From the NCBI GenBank assembly GCA_001797675.1, contig MGQB01000020.1, positions 28,597 through 92,596 of the forward strand: DNA of 64,000 nucleotides, read 5' to 3'. Position numbers and translations under genes: made by a program. Origin of the DNA: Deltaproteobacteria bacterium RBG_13_43_22. GTDB taxonomy: Bacteria; Desulfobacterota; RBG-13-43-22. Below the pieces are notes generated by a model. The model saw only the letters and a program-made list of their open reading frames with translations, did no database searches and had not been told where the DNA came from. Shown here in pieces: positions 50,930-58,839 of the stretch; position 1 is the stretch's first letter; every line of letters begins with the position of its first letter.

Positions 50930-52262
50930 TCAAATTCAAGGAGTTCATTAACAGGCCGGTCAGGGTTTTAGGATAAAAATAAGTGGATTTTCTGGGCATA
51001 ATCAGGGAGGCCTCGGCAATCTGACGGACCTGTTCGATCGGGGTTGGGTTTAAGAAAAACCCCATTTGACTCTGCCCCTTTTCCACCAACTCCAGGGTCT
51101 CAAGACTATCATGCCGATACTCAATCATATTTTCCTGATCTAATTCTTCCGGTCGGATACCCAGGATATTTTGAAAAATGAGACGGCTTAAAATCATGAC
51201 ATCCAGTTTACGTAATAAAGGATGCAGGCCTTCCCCCCAGTCACCATTCAGACTGTCTTTTTTCAGGGTTAGAAGATAGAGCCAGGGCTTTTGGACCATG
51301 AAAAGACCGAAGGTATGCGATTCTTGGCCTTTCTTTTCGAGCCGGGACAAGAATTTCCGGGTATTCTGCTTTTTCATTTCGGGATTGAAGGGAATTTTTT
51401 CAATGATAAAATCCCTGTCCAGCTTTTTTTCCAGCAAGGAAGGGTCGAATGCAGAAATAGGGTTCAAGGCCCGATGGACCGGAAAGACGGTTAAACCGGG
51501 ATCTTCCATTGGGCAAAGGAACATCAGCGTATAATTAAAAGGCGCGGTTATTCCCGACTCGAGATGCGTTTTCAACATATCCGACTGGTAAGCCAAACTG
51601 GTTTCATAACGATGATGTCCGTCGGCGATAAATACGGTCTTATCTAAAAAACTTTCTTGAATTTTTTTTAAGGCCGAAGGAAGGGTAATCCTCCAAAGCT
51701 GATGGCGGATGGATTCCTGATCCTCAAAGTCAATAAAGGGTTCGTTTGGGGCTTGACCAGAAATAAGCGAGATGATCTTGTCTGCCGGGTCGAGATAAAA
51801 AGAAAAAATAGGACAAAACTGCATTTGACAATGCTGGAAGAGTTGATAACGATCGCGTTTGAAAGAAGAAAAAGTCTTTTCATGAGGCCGGACTTTGCCG
51901 GAATCAAAGGATTCGAGCCCGAGCAGGGAGATAAAACCCGTGCGGATACGGACTCCTTGTCCGGGAGTTTGAAAGTGAATCTTATAAAGATAGATAGCCG
52001 GTTCCTGATCTTGGATCAGGATTTGTTCTCTTTCCCATTGCTTCAGCATCCGGGCGGCCCGGATGTATCGATTGTCTTCAGAAGTATCATTGGGGAAGTT
52101 TTTCCCGAAATCCAACCGAATGATGTTGTAAGGGTGTAACTGGTAATAACGTTCCTGTTCCTCGGGGTTGATAACATCATAGGGTGGGGTGACCACCCTG
52201 GAAAGTTGGTTGATGACCCGATCATTGAAAATAATCCCCCGAAATGGGGCGATATGTGCCAC
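50910..52262 (-). CDS. DUF1015 family protein
   Basis: A 450-residue member of DUF1015, a conserved family of mostly uncharacterised proteins. The start IAPFRGIIF and VVTPPYDVINPEEQERYYQLHPYNIIRLDFGK are the strongest signatures, followed by RPHEKTFSSFKRDRYQL and FIADGHHRYETSLAYQ near 215. The conserved His-His-Arg suggests an enzyme, but I assign no reaction. It overlaps the tRNA methyltransferase gene, and the AAAGGAA upstream fits its ATG. Confidence 0.82.
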   Translation of the reverse strand: MAHIAPFRGIIFNDRVINQLSRVVTPPYDVINPEEQERYYQLHPYNIIRLDFGKNFPNDTSEDNRYIRAARMLKQWEREQILIQDQEPAIYLYKIHFQTPGQGVRIRTGFISLLGLESFDSGKVRPHEKTFSSFKRDRYQLFQHCQMQFCPIFSFYLDPADKIISLISGQAPNEPFIDFEDQESIRHQLWRITLPSALKKIQESFLDKTVFIADGHHRYETSLAYQSDMLKTHLESGITAPFNYTLMFLCPMEDPGLTVFPVHRALNPISAFDPSLLEKKLDRDFIIEKIPFNPEMKKQNTRKFLSRLEKKGQESHTFGLFMVQKPWLYLLTLKKDSLNGDWGEGLHPLLRKLDVMILSRLIFQNILGIRPEELDQENMIEYRHDSLETLELVEKGQSQMGFFLNPTPIEQVRQIAEASLIMPRKSTYFYPKTLTGLLMNSLNLNESIPR

Positions 52263-52441
52263 CGTGCCTGTCGTTCCTTTCTATTCTATTGGGGGAAAAT
52301 ATTAAATTTTTAATAGCACGTTCTTGCCGGACGGTAAAGTAAATTAATAATCCAAAAAGATTAAAGAAGAAATTATAGCGGAGAATTTGGGGATGCGGAC
52401 ACTTGGTAGGTCCGCAAGTCCGGATGGTTTAGCGTATCCAG

Positions 52442-52489
52442 TATGCCCAAAGACCCCTTTTGAACCCTATAAAGGGGGCTTTGGGCATA
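52442..52489. terminator. Strong hairpin after the small basic-protein gene region
   Basis: TATGCCCAAAGACCCCTTTT pairs with AAAGGGGGCTTTGGGCATA across a 9-nt loop. It sits 73 bases past the stop of the 52562-52810 gene on the minus strand. Another small stem (GCGGAC/GTCCGC) is near 52395. No long T run is seen on the minus strand. Confidence 0.5.
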
Positions 52490-52561
52490 TCAGTCTATCA
52501 GTCTATAAGTGCTCTTTCTAAAAAACTTTAAGCCTTAGGTCTTCTTGTCAGGCAGGGTTGA

Positions 52562-52810
52562 CTACTTTTTTTTGGGAAGGGGTTTACTTTTTTTCCCTTT
52601 TAAGTATAATTTCAATGCCTCATCGACTACCTCTTTTATCCCCTTCTTCTCCCAATAGGTAATGGATTTTATCTTTCCATGATTGATTTCCCGAATCATG
52701 ACGGTAGTCCGGATCCATTTTTCTGGGGATTTTTGAGGTCCTTTTCCTTTGGCTTTTCTGGAAATGGCAACTCCGATTTTTTTCGTTGCCGTTCTTTTTC
52801 GGATGACCAT
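52562..52810 (-). CDS. Small basic protein, possible DNA-binding
   Basis: 82 residues, lysine-rich at both ends (MVIRKRTATKKIG, GKKSKPLPKKK). The middle strand-helix-helix part (TTVMIREINHGKIKSITYWEKKGIKEVVDEALKLYL region) has the feel of a ribbon-helix-helix DNA-binding fold, but I recognise no named family. It follows an HU-like gene on the same strand by 90 bases, so a chromatin or regulatory role is a guess. Confidence 0.5.
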   Translation of the reverse strand: MVIRKRTATKKIGVAISRKAKGKGPQKSPEKWIRTTVMIREINHGKIKSITYWEKKGIKEVVDEALKLYLKGKKSKPLPKKK

Positions 52811-52900
52811 GGTCTTTGCTCCCTTTAATAAAAATTGGATCGGTTATTGGGTACCCTTCCTTGACTCCCCTTTGTGCCGTCTGTATTTAAGGGAGAAAAC

Positions 52901-53203
52901 CTATTTTTTGGGAGGAACAACGGCATCTTTAAAAGCTTTGGCAATCCTCATTTTTGTTACGGTTTTAGCTGGAATTTTGATCGGTTCACCGGTTTGAGGA
53001 TTTCTCCCTGTTCGTGCTTTCCTTTTGGAGAGAACAATCTTGCCGATACCCGGCATGGTAAAAGACCCTGTTTTTTTGGTTTCGGCAACCGCCAGCCGGG
53101 CCAACTCATCCAGGATCTCCTTTGAAGAATTTTTGGTCATCATAAACTTTTCCGCCATGAGAGAAACCAATTGTGTTTTTGTGAGGGGTTTTTTGGTAGC
53201 CAT
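52901..53203 (-). CDS. HU-family DNA-binding protein
   Basis: A 100-residue histone-like protein. The helical half reads LTKTQLVSLMAEKFMMTK and SSKEILDELARLA, and the beta-arm has the hallmark IGKIVLSKRKARTGRNPQTGEPIKIPA with the tip Pro. The C terminus is basic (KDAVVPPKK). It should bend and pack DNA. AAAGGAGGAG sits nine bases before the ATG at 53203; another ATG at 53209 is too near it. Only one HU-like gene is in the window. Confidence 0.9.
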   Translation of the reverse strand: MATKKPLTKTQLVSLMAEKFMMTKNSSKEILDELARLAVAETKKTGSFTMPGIGKIVLSKRKARTGRNPQTGEPIKIPAKTVTKMRIAKAFKDAVVPPKK

Positions 53204-53369
53204 AGACATTCTCCTCCTTTAATTTTTTTTATTCTTGTTATATAAAGTAAAAAATAGGAAGGGTCAAGCGAAAAAGACAAAAAAGACCTAAAAAAATACG
53301 CTCAGGCCCATTTTTGATACCGGTAATGCCCATCGAATCATTGGAACCCCTGATACGATCTGTAATCCG

Positions 53370-54191
53370 TCAAGTTTTTTGACAGGAAGGACAATAATGC
53401 GTACCGCGACCGGCCACTTTTATCTTTTCAATCGGTGAACGGCAAAAAGGACAGGGCTGTCCGGTCCGACCGTAAACTTGATGATAGCTTTGAAATCCTC
53501 CTGGGGTCCCATCCGGTCTTCGATAATCCCTCAGGGTGGATCCTTGTTGTAGAATAGCCTGGGACAAAATTTTTTTAATAATCCGATAAAGGGTCTTGAT
53601 CCGGGTTAAAGATAAGGTGTTGGCTTTGGTCAAGGGATGTATTTGAGCTTGAAATAAGGATTCGTCCACATAAATATTTCCTAATCCGCTGATCAAAGAT
53701 TGGTCGAGAAGGAGGGATTTAAGGGTCTTTTTTTGGGGGAGGACTATCTTGGCGAATTGATCGCCTGTTATTTCAAAAGGGTCGGGACCCAGACGGCAGA
53801 TATACGGGGCCGATTCTTCGGGTTGAACTTGGATCAAATCAAAAAAGCCGAACTTTCTAACGTCCCGATAGCGCATTTGTTCATTTAAAGGATAAAAATA
53901 GAAAATCACCTGGGTGTGCCGGTCGATAGGGGTTGATTTGGGTTCAATGAAAACCTGGCCGGTCATTTTGAGATGGAGGATCAGGGTCCAATCGGGATCA
54001 AGGTCGATGAGGATCAACTTGCCTTTACGCCGAATTTTTCGTATGATGGTCCCGGCTAAGGTTTGCATAAAAACCTTTTTGGAACATCGAAGAATTTTGG
54101 GATTGAGGACCTGAACGGATTGAATCTTTTGGCCGATCAGGCTTAAATGAAGACGGCGTACAATGGTTTCAACTTCAGGCAGTTCGGGCAT
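53370..54191 (-). CDS. mutM: Formamidopyrimidine-DNA glycosylase
   Basis: Fpg (273 residues) removes 8-oxoguanine and opened purines from DNA and nicks the site. The N-terminal PELPEVETIVRRL holds the catalytic Pro and Glu after Met removal, RRKGKLILIDL has the conserved Lys, LISGLGNIYVDESLF and SYHQVYGRTGQPCPFC are the H2TH and zinc-finger lead-in. Zinc ligands are CPFC and CPSC. Length normal. It is 9 bases downstream of the TrmJ-like gene on the same strand. Confidence 0.95.
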   Translation of the reverse strand: MPELPEVETIVRRLHLSLIGQKIQSVQVLNPKILRCSKKVFMQTLAGTIIRKIRRKGKLILIDLDPDWTLILHLKMTGQVFIEPKSTPIDRHTQVIFYFYPLNEQMRYRDVRKFGFFDLIQVQPEESAPYICRLGPDPFEITGDQFAKIVLPQKKTLKSLLLDQSLISGLGNIYVDESLFQAQIHPLTKANTLSLTRIKTLYRIIKKILSQAILQQGSTLRDYRRPDGTPGGFQSYHQVYGRTGQPCPFCRSPIEKIKVAGRGTHYCPSCQKT

Positions 54192-54200
54192 AGATTTCGT

Positions 54201-55100
54201 TCAGGGTTCGGAGTTCGGGGTTCGGAGTTGGTCAGGCCCTGGACGATAACGCCCGATGAACCATTTGAGTTGCCGGCAGACCCCGCGGATCATACGGACT
54301 TCATTGGAATAGAGGCCTATCCGGGAAAAAAAGCGGCGAAGGCTCATCATCCAGAGTTCGGGATTTTGTTTATCCAAAAAATCCATCATCTGGAGAGCTT
54401 CCGAAAGGTGCCGGTACATGCCTTCGAGCTCAAAAGAAGAAGCCAATGGAATTGCGGGTTGCGGATTGCGGATTTCGGAATTGGAAAAATCGAAGGACGA
54501 AGGACGAGGGACGAGGGATGCGGGCTCGACAGTTTCGGGTGACCGGAGGGTGGATTTTTCTTCATTCGGCAATCCGCAATCCGCAATCCGAAATGGAGGA
54601 GTTTGGTGGGCCAGAAAAATTTCATAACTCAGGATCAAAACGGCTTGGGCCAGATTAAGGGAACTGGCCGAGACCGTGGGGATGTGGACGGTACAATGGC
54701 AGAATCGCAATTCTTCGTTGCTGAGACCCCGGTTTTCAGGGCCGAAGAGAACAGCAATACGGTTCTGACGATCCAGGGATTGAATTTTCCGGGCTGCTTG
54801 TGAGGGGCCGATGATCTCTTTCCTCTGGCCTCCCAAACGGGCCGTGGTCCCCACAATGTATTGAAAAGGGGCCAGGGCCTCGGCCAGGGACGAAAAGGTT
54901 TTCATTTTTTCCAGCAGCCCTCGGGCCATATGCGTGGAAAGCTTGGTCATCCGTTCCCAGTCGGTGTCCTCGGGATTGACCACGATGAGATGGGACAGAC
55001 CCATATTCCAGGCCGCACGAGCCGAGGCCCCGATATTTTCCGCAAACCGCGGTTGATGAAGGACCAGGGTGATGTGGTCGAATAGAGAGTTTTCAGGCAT
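54201..55100 (-). CDS. TrmJ-type tRNA 2'-O-methyltransferase with in-frame repeat insert
   Basis: A SPOUT-fold enzyme that methylates the 2'-O of the wobble-loop residue 32 in tRNA (TrmJ family). The N-terminal VLHQPRFAENIGASARAAWNMG and LIVVNPED, AVLFGPENRGLSNEEL and VHIPTVSASSLNLAQAVLILSYE form the SPOUT knot. The C-terminal helix (MYRHLSEALQMM, then the FFSRIGLYSNEVRMIRGVCRQL) is normal. Between them about 48 residues (FRIADCGL to SEIRNPQPAI) are encoded by a palindromic repeat at 54452-54596 and are not found in ordinary relatives. The start at 55100 is ATG; a TTG at 55115 is less likely. Gene product about 299 residues. Confidence 0.85.
   Translation of the reverse strand: MPENSLFDHITLVLHQPRFAENIGASARAAWNMGLSHLIVVNPEDTDWERMTKLSTHMARGLLEKMKTFSSLAEALAPFQYIVGTTARLGGQRKEIIGPSQAARKIQSLDRQNRIAVLFGPENRGLSNEELRFCHCTVHIPTVSASSLNLAQAVLILSYEIFLAHQTPPFRIADCGLPNEEKSTLRSPETVEPASLVPRPSSFDFSNSEIRNPQPAIPLASSFELEGMYRHLSEALQMMDFLDKQNPELWMMSLRRFFSRIGLYSNEVRMIRGVCRQLKWFIGRYRPGPDQLRTPNSEP
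54452..54596. repeat. Palindromic repeat inserted in the trmJ-like reading frame
   Basis: GGGTTGCGGATTGCGGATTTCGG on the left and its imperfect complement GGCAATCCGCAATCCGCAATCC on the right enclose a segment with tandem GACGAGG words. It is translated in the trmJ frame without a stop. Related units are in the trpS-scpA gap. Confidence 0.65.
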
Positions 55101-55120
55101 TGAAGTTTTTCCCAAAAAGA

Positions 55121-55210
55121 ATTCAGAATCCAGAAGTCAGAATTCAGAATAGGGGAAAGAAGAGGATTCAATGTTTTTATTCTGGATTCTGACTTCTGAC
55201 TCCTGGATCC
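55121..55210. repeat. Gene-less palindrome related to the S23 element
   Basis: The left arm is ATTCAGAATCCAGAAGTCAG followed by AATTCAGAAT. The right arm (55179-55210) is its complement over the inner 20 bases with one difference. The arms resemble the S23 element's inverted repeats at 58424-58456 and 58803-58834. It lies in the divergent gap between trmJ and the ABC operon. Confidence 0.65.
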
Positions 55211-55255
55211 CAGTTTTCTATTATCATACAATCGAGTATAACACAATTAACCTTT

Positions 55256-57433
55256 ATGTTTGATTCCCTCAAAAAAGCTCTAATGCCAATGTTCCTAACG
55301 GCCATGGTGCTCCTTGCCGGCTGTGGCGGGGAATGGAACAGCCCCTATCCGATCCAGGAACGGGGTCTTAATATCCTTTACTCGGCCTTTTCCGAGCGCC
55401 CCAAACATCTCGACCCGGTACAGTCGTACAGTGAGGATGAGGCGGCCTTTAATGCCCAAATCTACGAACCTCCCTTGCAGTATCACTTTTTGAAAAGGCC
55501 CTATACCTTGGTTCCTGCCACCGCCGAAGAAGTCCCACGCCCCCAGTTATTTGATGCTGCGGGACATCGGCTCCCGGACGATGCCGAAGCGGGTAGGGTG
55601 GCTTACAGTCTGTACGAGATCAGAATTCGCCCCGGGATACGTTTTCAACCCCATCCCGCTTTTGCCCGGGATGCAGCCGGCGGTCTGCTTTATCACCATC
55701 TGAAACCCGTTGATCTGAATCCTATCCATGATCTCGCGGACTTCAAACAACAGGGAACGCGGGAACTTATGGCGGCTGATTATGTTTACCAGATCAAACG
55801 GCTCGCTCACCCGAGACTGCATTCCCCGATCTTCGGCCTCATGAGTGAATATATCATCGGGCTCAAGGCCTATGCCGATCTCCTCACAAAAGCCAATCAA
55901 ACACTGCTAAAGTCCGGACACGGGAATGCCTATCTGGATCTCGACCGGTTTCCCCTGGAAGGGGCAACGGTCGTGGATCGGTACACCTACCGGGTGAAAC
56001 TCAAGGGGAAATATCCCCAATTCGTTTACTGGCTGACCATGCCTTTTTTCGCCCCGGTTCCTCAAGAAGTGGATCGCTTTTTTTCCCAACCGGGCATGGC
56101 GGAAAAAAATTTGACCTTGGATTGGTACCCGGTGGGCACCGGTCCTTATATGCTGACCAAGAATAATCCCAACCGGCAGATGGTCCTGGAACGTAATCCC
56201 TATTTCCACGGTGAGACCTATCCTTCCGAGGGAGAACAAGGGGACCGGGAGGCGGGGCTTTTGGCCGATGCCGGCAAGCCGTTGCCGTTTATCGACAAGG
56301 CGGTATTCAGTTTGGAAAAAGAAGGAATCCCCTACTGGAACAAGTTCCTGCAAGGTTATTACGACGCTTCAGGGATCAGTTCCGACAGCTTTGACCAGGC
56401 GGTTCAGATCTCCAGCACCGGGGACATCGCCCTTACCGATAAAATGAGGGAAAAAGGGATACGTCTTTCTACCTCGGTGGCCCCTTCCTCCTACTATATG
56501 GGGTTCAATATGTTGGACCCGGTGGTAGGAGGGTATTCGGAGCGGGCTCGGAAACTGCGTTTGGCTATATCCATTGCTATGGATTATGAGGAGTACATCA
56601 GCATCTTCGCCAACGGACGAGGCATTGAGGCCCAGGGCCCGATTCCGCCGGGAATCTTTGGCAACAAGCCCGGAGAGGATGGGGCTAATTCCTATGTATA
56701 TGACCTGGTAAACGGACACCCTAAGCGCAAATCCCTTGAAGCGGCTAAAAAACTATTAGCCGAGGCCGGTTATCCGGATGGGATTGATAAGGAAAACGGT
56801 AAACCTTTGGTGCTTAACATCGATGTCACTGCCCGCGGTCCTGACGACAAAGCGCGCCTTGATTGGTATCGAAAACAGTTCAGCAAGCTCAACCTGCAAT
56901 TGGTGGTCCGGGCCACGGATTATAACCGATTTCAGGAAAAAATCCGAAAGGGCAACGCCCAGATTTTCAACTGGGGATGGAACGCCGATTATCCGGACCC
57001 GGAAAATTTTCTGTTCCTGCTGAATGGACCTCAAAGTCAGGTCAAAAGCCAGGGAGAAAACTCGGCCAATTACAACAATCCTGAATATGACCGGCTGTTT
57101 GAGAAGATGAAAAATATGGAAAACGGGCCGGATCGCCAGGCTATCATCGATCAGATGATCGAAATTGCCCGCCATGACGCCCCGTGGCTGTGGGGCTTTC
57201 ACCCCAAGGAATACCGACTTTTTCATTCCTGGATGCTCAATCAGAAACCGAATAAGATGGCGCGCAACGGGCTTAAATACCAGCGCATCGACGCGGCGAT
57301 GCGGGAACAGAAACGGGCCGAATGGAACCGGCCGGTGCTCTGGCCCATGTTTCTGGTCCTGGCCGTGCTGGTGGTTACCGCCCTGCCGGCGGTTATCGCC
57401 TATCGTCGCCGGGAAAGGAAATCGGCTATCTGA
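55256..57433 (+). CDS. Oligopeptide ABC transporter substrate-binding lipoprotein
   Basis: A 725-residue family-5 extracellular solute-binding protein. The signal ends in the lipobox LAGC (Cys about residue 22). The binding fold includes TLDWYPVGTGPYMLTKNNPNRQMVLERNPYF and FNWGWNADYPDPENF, both typical of peptide-binding members. It is longer than usual (about 540), and has an unusual C-terminal transmembrane segment (PVLWPMFLVLAVLVVTALPAV) followed by basic residues. So it may be tethered at both ends or anchored in the inner membrane. Its TGA overlaps the next ATG. It should bind peptides or similar solutes for the permease below. Confidence 0.85.
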   Translation: MFDSLKKALMPMFLTAMVLLAGCGGEWNSPYPIQERGLNILYSAFSERPKHLDPVQSYSEDEAAFNAQIYEPPLQYHFLKRPYTLVPATAEEVPRPQLFDAAGHRLPDDAEAGRVAYSLYEIRIRPGIRFQPHPAFARDAAGGLLYHHLKPVDLNPIHDLADFKQQGTRELMAADYVYQIKRLAHPRLHSPIFGLMSEYIIGLKAYADLLTKANQTLLKSGHGNAYLDLDRFPLEGATVVDRYTYRVKLKGKYPQFVYWLTMPFFAPVPQEVDRFFSQPGMAEKNLTLDWYPVGTGPYMLTKNNPNRQMVLERNPYFHGETYPSEGEQGDREAGLLADAGKPLPFIDKAVFSLEKEGIPYWNKFLQGYYDASGISSDSFDQAVQISSTGDIALTDKMREKGIRLSTSVAPSSYYMGFNMLDPVVGGYSERARKLRLAISIAMDYEEYISIFANGRGIEAQGPIPPGIFGNKPGEDGANSYVYDLVNGHPKRKSLEAAKKLLAEAGYPDGIDKENGKPLVLNIDVTARGPDDKARLDWYRKQFSKLNLQLVVRATDYNRFQEKIRKGNAQIFNWGWNADYPDPENFLFLLNGPQSQVKSQGENSANYNNPEYDRLFEKMKNMENGPDRQAIIDQMIEIARHDAPWLWGFHPKEYRLFHSWMLNQKPNKMARNGLKYQRIDAAMREQKRAEWNRPVLWPMFLVLAVLVVTALPAVIAYRRRERKSAI

Positions 57434-58410
57434 TGCTGAACTATATTATCCGGCGTGTACTCTATGCCCTCCCGATCCTGATCGGGGTCAATATCATTAC
57501 CTTCAGTTTGTTTTTTGTGGTCAATACCCCGGATGACATGGCCCGTATCCATCTGGGGGTGAAGCGGGTGACGCCGGAAGCCGTTGTCAAATGGAAACAG
57601 GAGCGCGGCTACGATAAGCCGCTTCTGCTCAATTCTTCCGCCCCGGGTACGGCCAAGGTGACCGATACCATTTTCTTCGATAAATCCATCAAGCTGTTCG
57701 CTTTTCAATTCGGCCTGGCCGATGACGGGCGCGACATCGCCTATGAAATCAAGACCCGTATGGGACCGAGCCTGGCTATCGCCCTGCCCGTATTTCTGCT
57801 GGGGCTGGCCTGCTATATCTCTTTCGCCCTGATGATGGCTTTCTTCCGGGCCACCTACCTGGATTTCTGGGGAGTGGTGTTGTGTGTGGCCATGATGTCC
57901 ATTTCCAGTCTATTTTATATCATCGGCGGTCAATACCTGTTAAGCAAACTTTGGAACCTGGTGCCGATTTCCGGGTACGGTACAGGGATTATGGCCGCCA
58001 AATTCCTGATACTGCCGGTGTTGGTCGGGGTGGTGAGCGGAATCGGCTCCGGTGCCCGCTGGTATCGTACGATCTTTCTGGAGGAGATCGGGAAGGACTA
58101 TGTGCGCACCGCCAGGGCCAAGGGTTTGTCGGAATGGCGGGTCATGTTCAAACATGTCCTTCAAAACGCCATGATCCCCATCTTGACCGGGGCGGTGGTG
58201 GTCATTCCGGTCCTTTTTATGGGGAGCCTGATCACCGAATCTTTTTTCGGTATCCCCGGGCTCGGCAGTTATACCATCGATGCCATCAACTCTCAGGATT
58301 TTTCGGTGGTCAGGGCCATGGTATTTCTGGGCTCGGTACTTTATATCGTCGGACTGATCTTAACTGACATTTCTTATACACTGGTGGATCCGAGGATCCG
58401 ATTGGAATGA
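57433..58410 (+). CDS. ABC transporter permease, DppB/YejB type
   Basis: A 325-residue inner-membrane permease. It starts MLNYIIRRVLYALPILIGVNIITF, the classic DppB/OppB opening, and has the EAA loop VRTARAKGLSEWRVMFKHVLQNAMIPI near its end. About six membrane helices are seen. The ATG at 57433 overlaps the stop of the binding-protein gene by one base; a longer frame from 57322 is out of the normal family start. An inserted S23 gene separates it from the partner permease. Confidence 0.9.
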   Translation: MLNYIIRRVLYALPILIGVNIITFSLFFVVNTPDDMARIHLGVKRVTPEAVVKWKQERGYDKPLLLNSSAPGTAKVTDTIFFDKSIKLFAFQFGLADDGRDIAYEIKTRMGPSLAIALPVFLLGLACYISFALMMAFFRATYLDFWGVVLCVAMMSISSLFYIIGGQYLLSKLWNLVPISGYGTGIMAAKFLILPVLVGVVSGIGSGARWYRTIFLEEIGKDYVRTARAKGLSEWRVMFKHVLQNAMIPILTGAVVVIPVLFMGSLITESFFGIPGLGSYTIDAINSQDFSVVRAMVFLGSVLYIVGLILTDISYTLVDPRIRLE

Positions 58411-58423
58411 AGGATAAAAAAGC

Positions 58424-58834
58424 AGAATCCAGAATTCAGGAGTCAGAATCCAGAATGAAAAGACAACCGTCAAAGAATTTTAAAGATTTGATAGTCTGGC
58501 AAAAGGCGCACTTTTTTGTTTTAGCGGTCTACCGATATAGTGAATTATTTCCTAAAATTGAAATATATGGATTAATAGCACAATTAAGGAGAGCAGCGAT
58601 TTCAATCCCCGCCAATATTGCGGAAGGTTTTAAGAAAAAAACCAGACCGGAGAAGGCGAGGTATTTCAATATCGCACAAGGGTCTCTCGAAGAATGCCGC
58701 TATTATTTGATTTTAGCTCAAGATCTCAATTATGGAGAGGCATCGCAGCTCATGATACAACTTGAAGAAGTAAGCAAATTATTGGAGGCCTATATTTCTT
58801 CTATTCTGAATTCTGACTCCTGACTTCTGGATTC
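58424..58834 (+). mobile_element. S23-family insertion with terminal inverted repeats
   Basis: Left 58424-58456 and right 58803-58834 are complementary across about 32 bp with a few mismatches. The gene's ATG lies at the last bases of the left arm and its TGA inside the right arm, so the element is exactly gene plus arms. It separates the two permease genes of an otherwise tightly packed operon. A gene-less relative is at 55121-55210. Confidence 0.7.
58455..58823 (+). CDS. Four-helix-bundle S23 (23S rRNA intervening-sequence) family protein
   Basis: A 122-residue helical protein. KDLIVWQKAHFFVLAVYRYSELFPK, then YGLIAQLRRAAISIPANIAEGF and ARYFNIAQGSLEECRYYLILAQDL match the S23/IVP family. Such genes were first found in intervening sequences of 23S rRNA in Leptospira and Coxiella; relatives act in diversity-generating retroelements (Avd). 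Function is not proven. The ATG at 58455 and the last residues NSDS are encoded within the inverted repeats. No ribosome site is visible. Confidence 0.85.
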   Translation: MKRQPSKNFKDLIVWQKAHFFVLAVYRYSELFPKIEIYGLIAQLRRAAISIPANIAEGFKKKTRPEKARYFNIAQGSLEECRYYLILAQDLNYGEASQLMIQLEEVSKLLEAYISSILNSDS

Positions 58835-58839
58835 GATTT

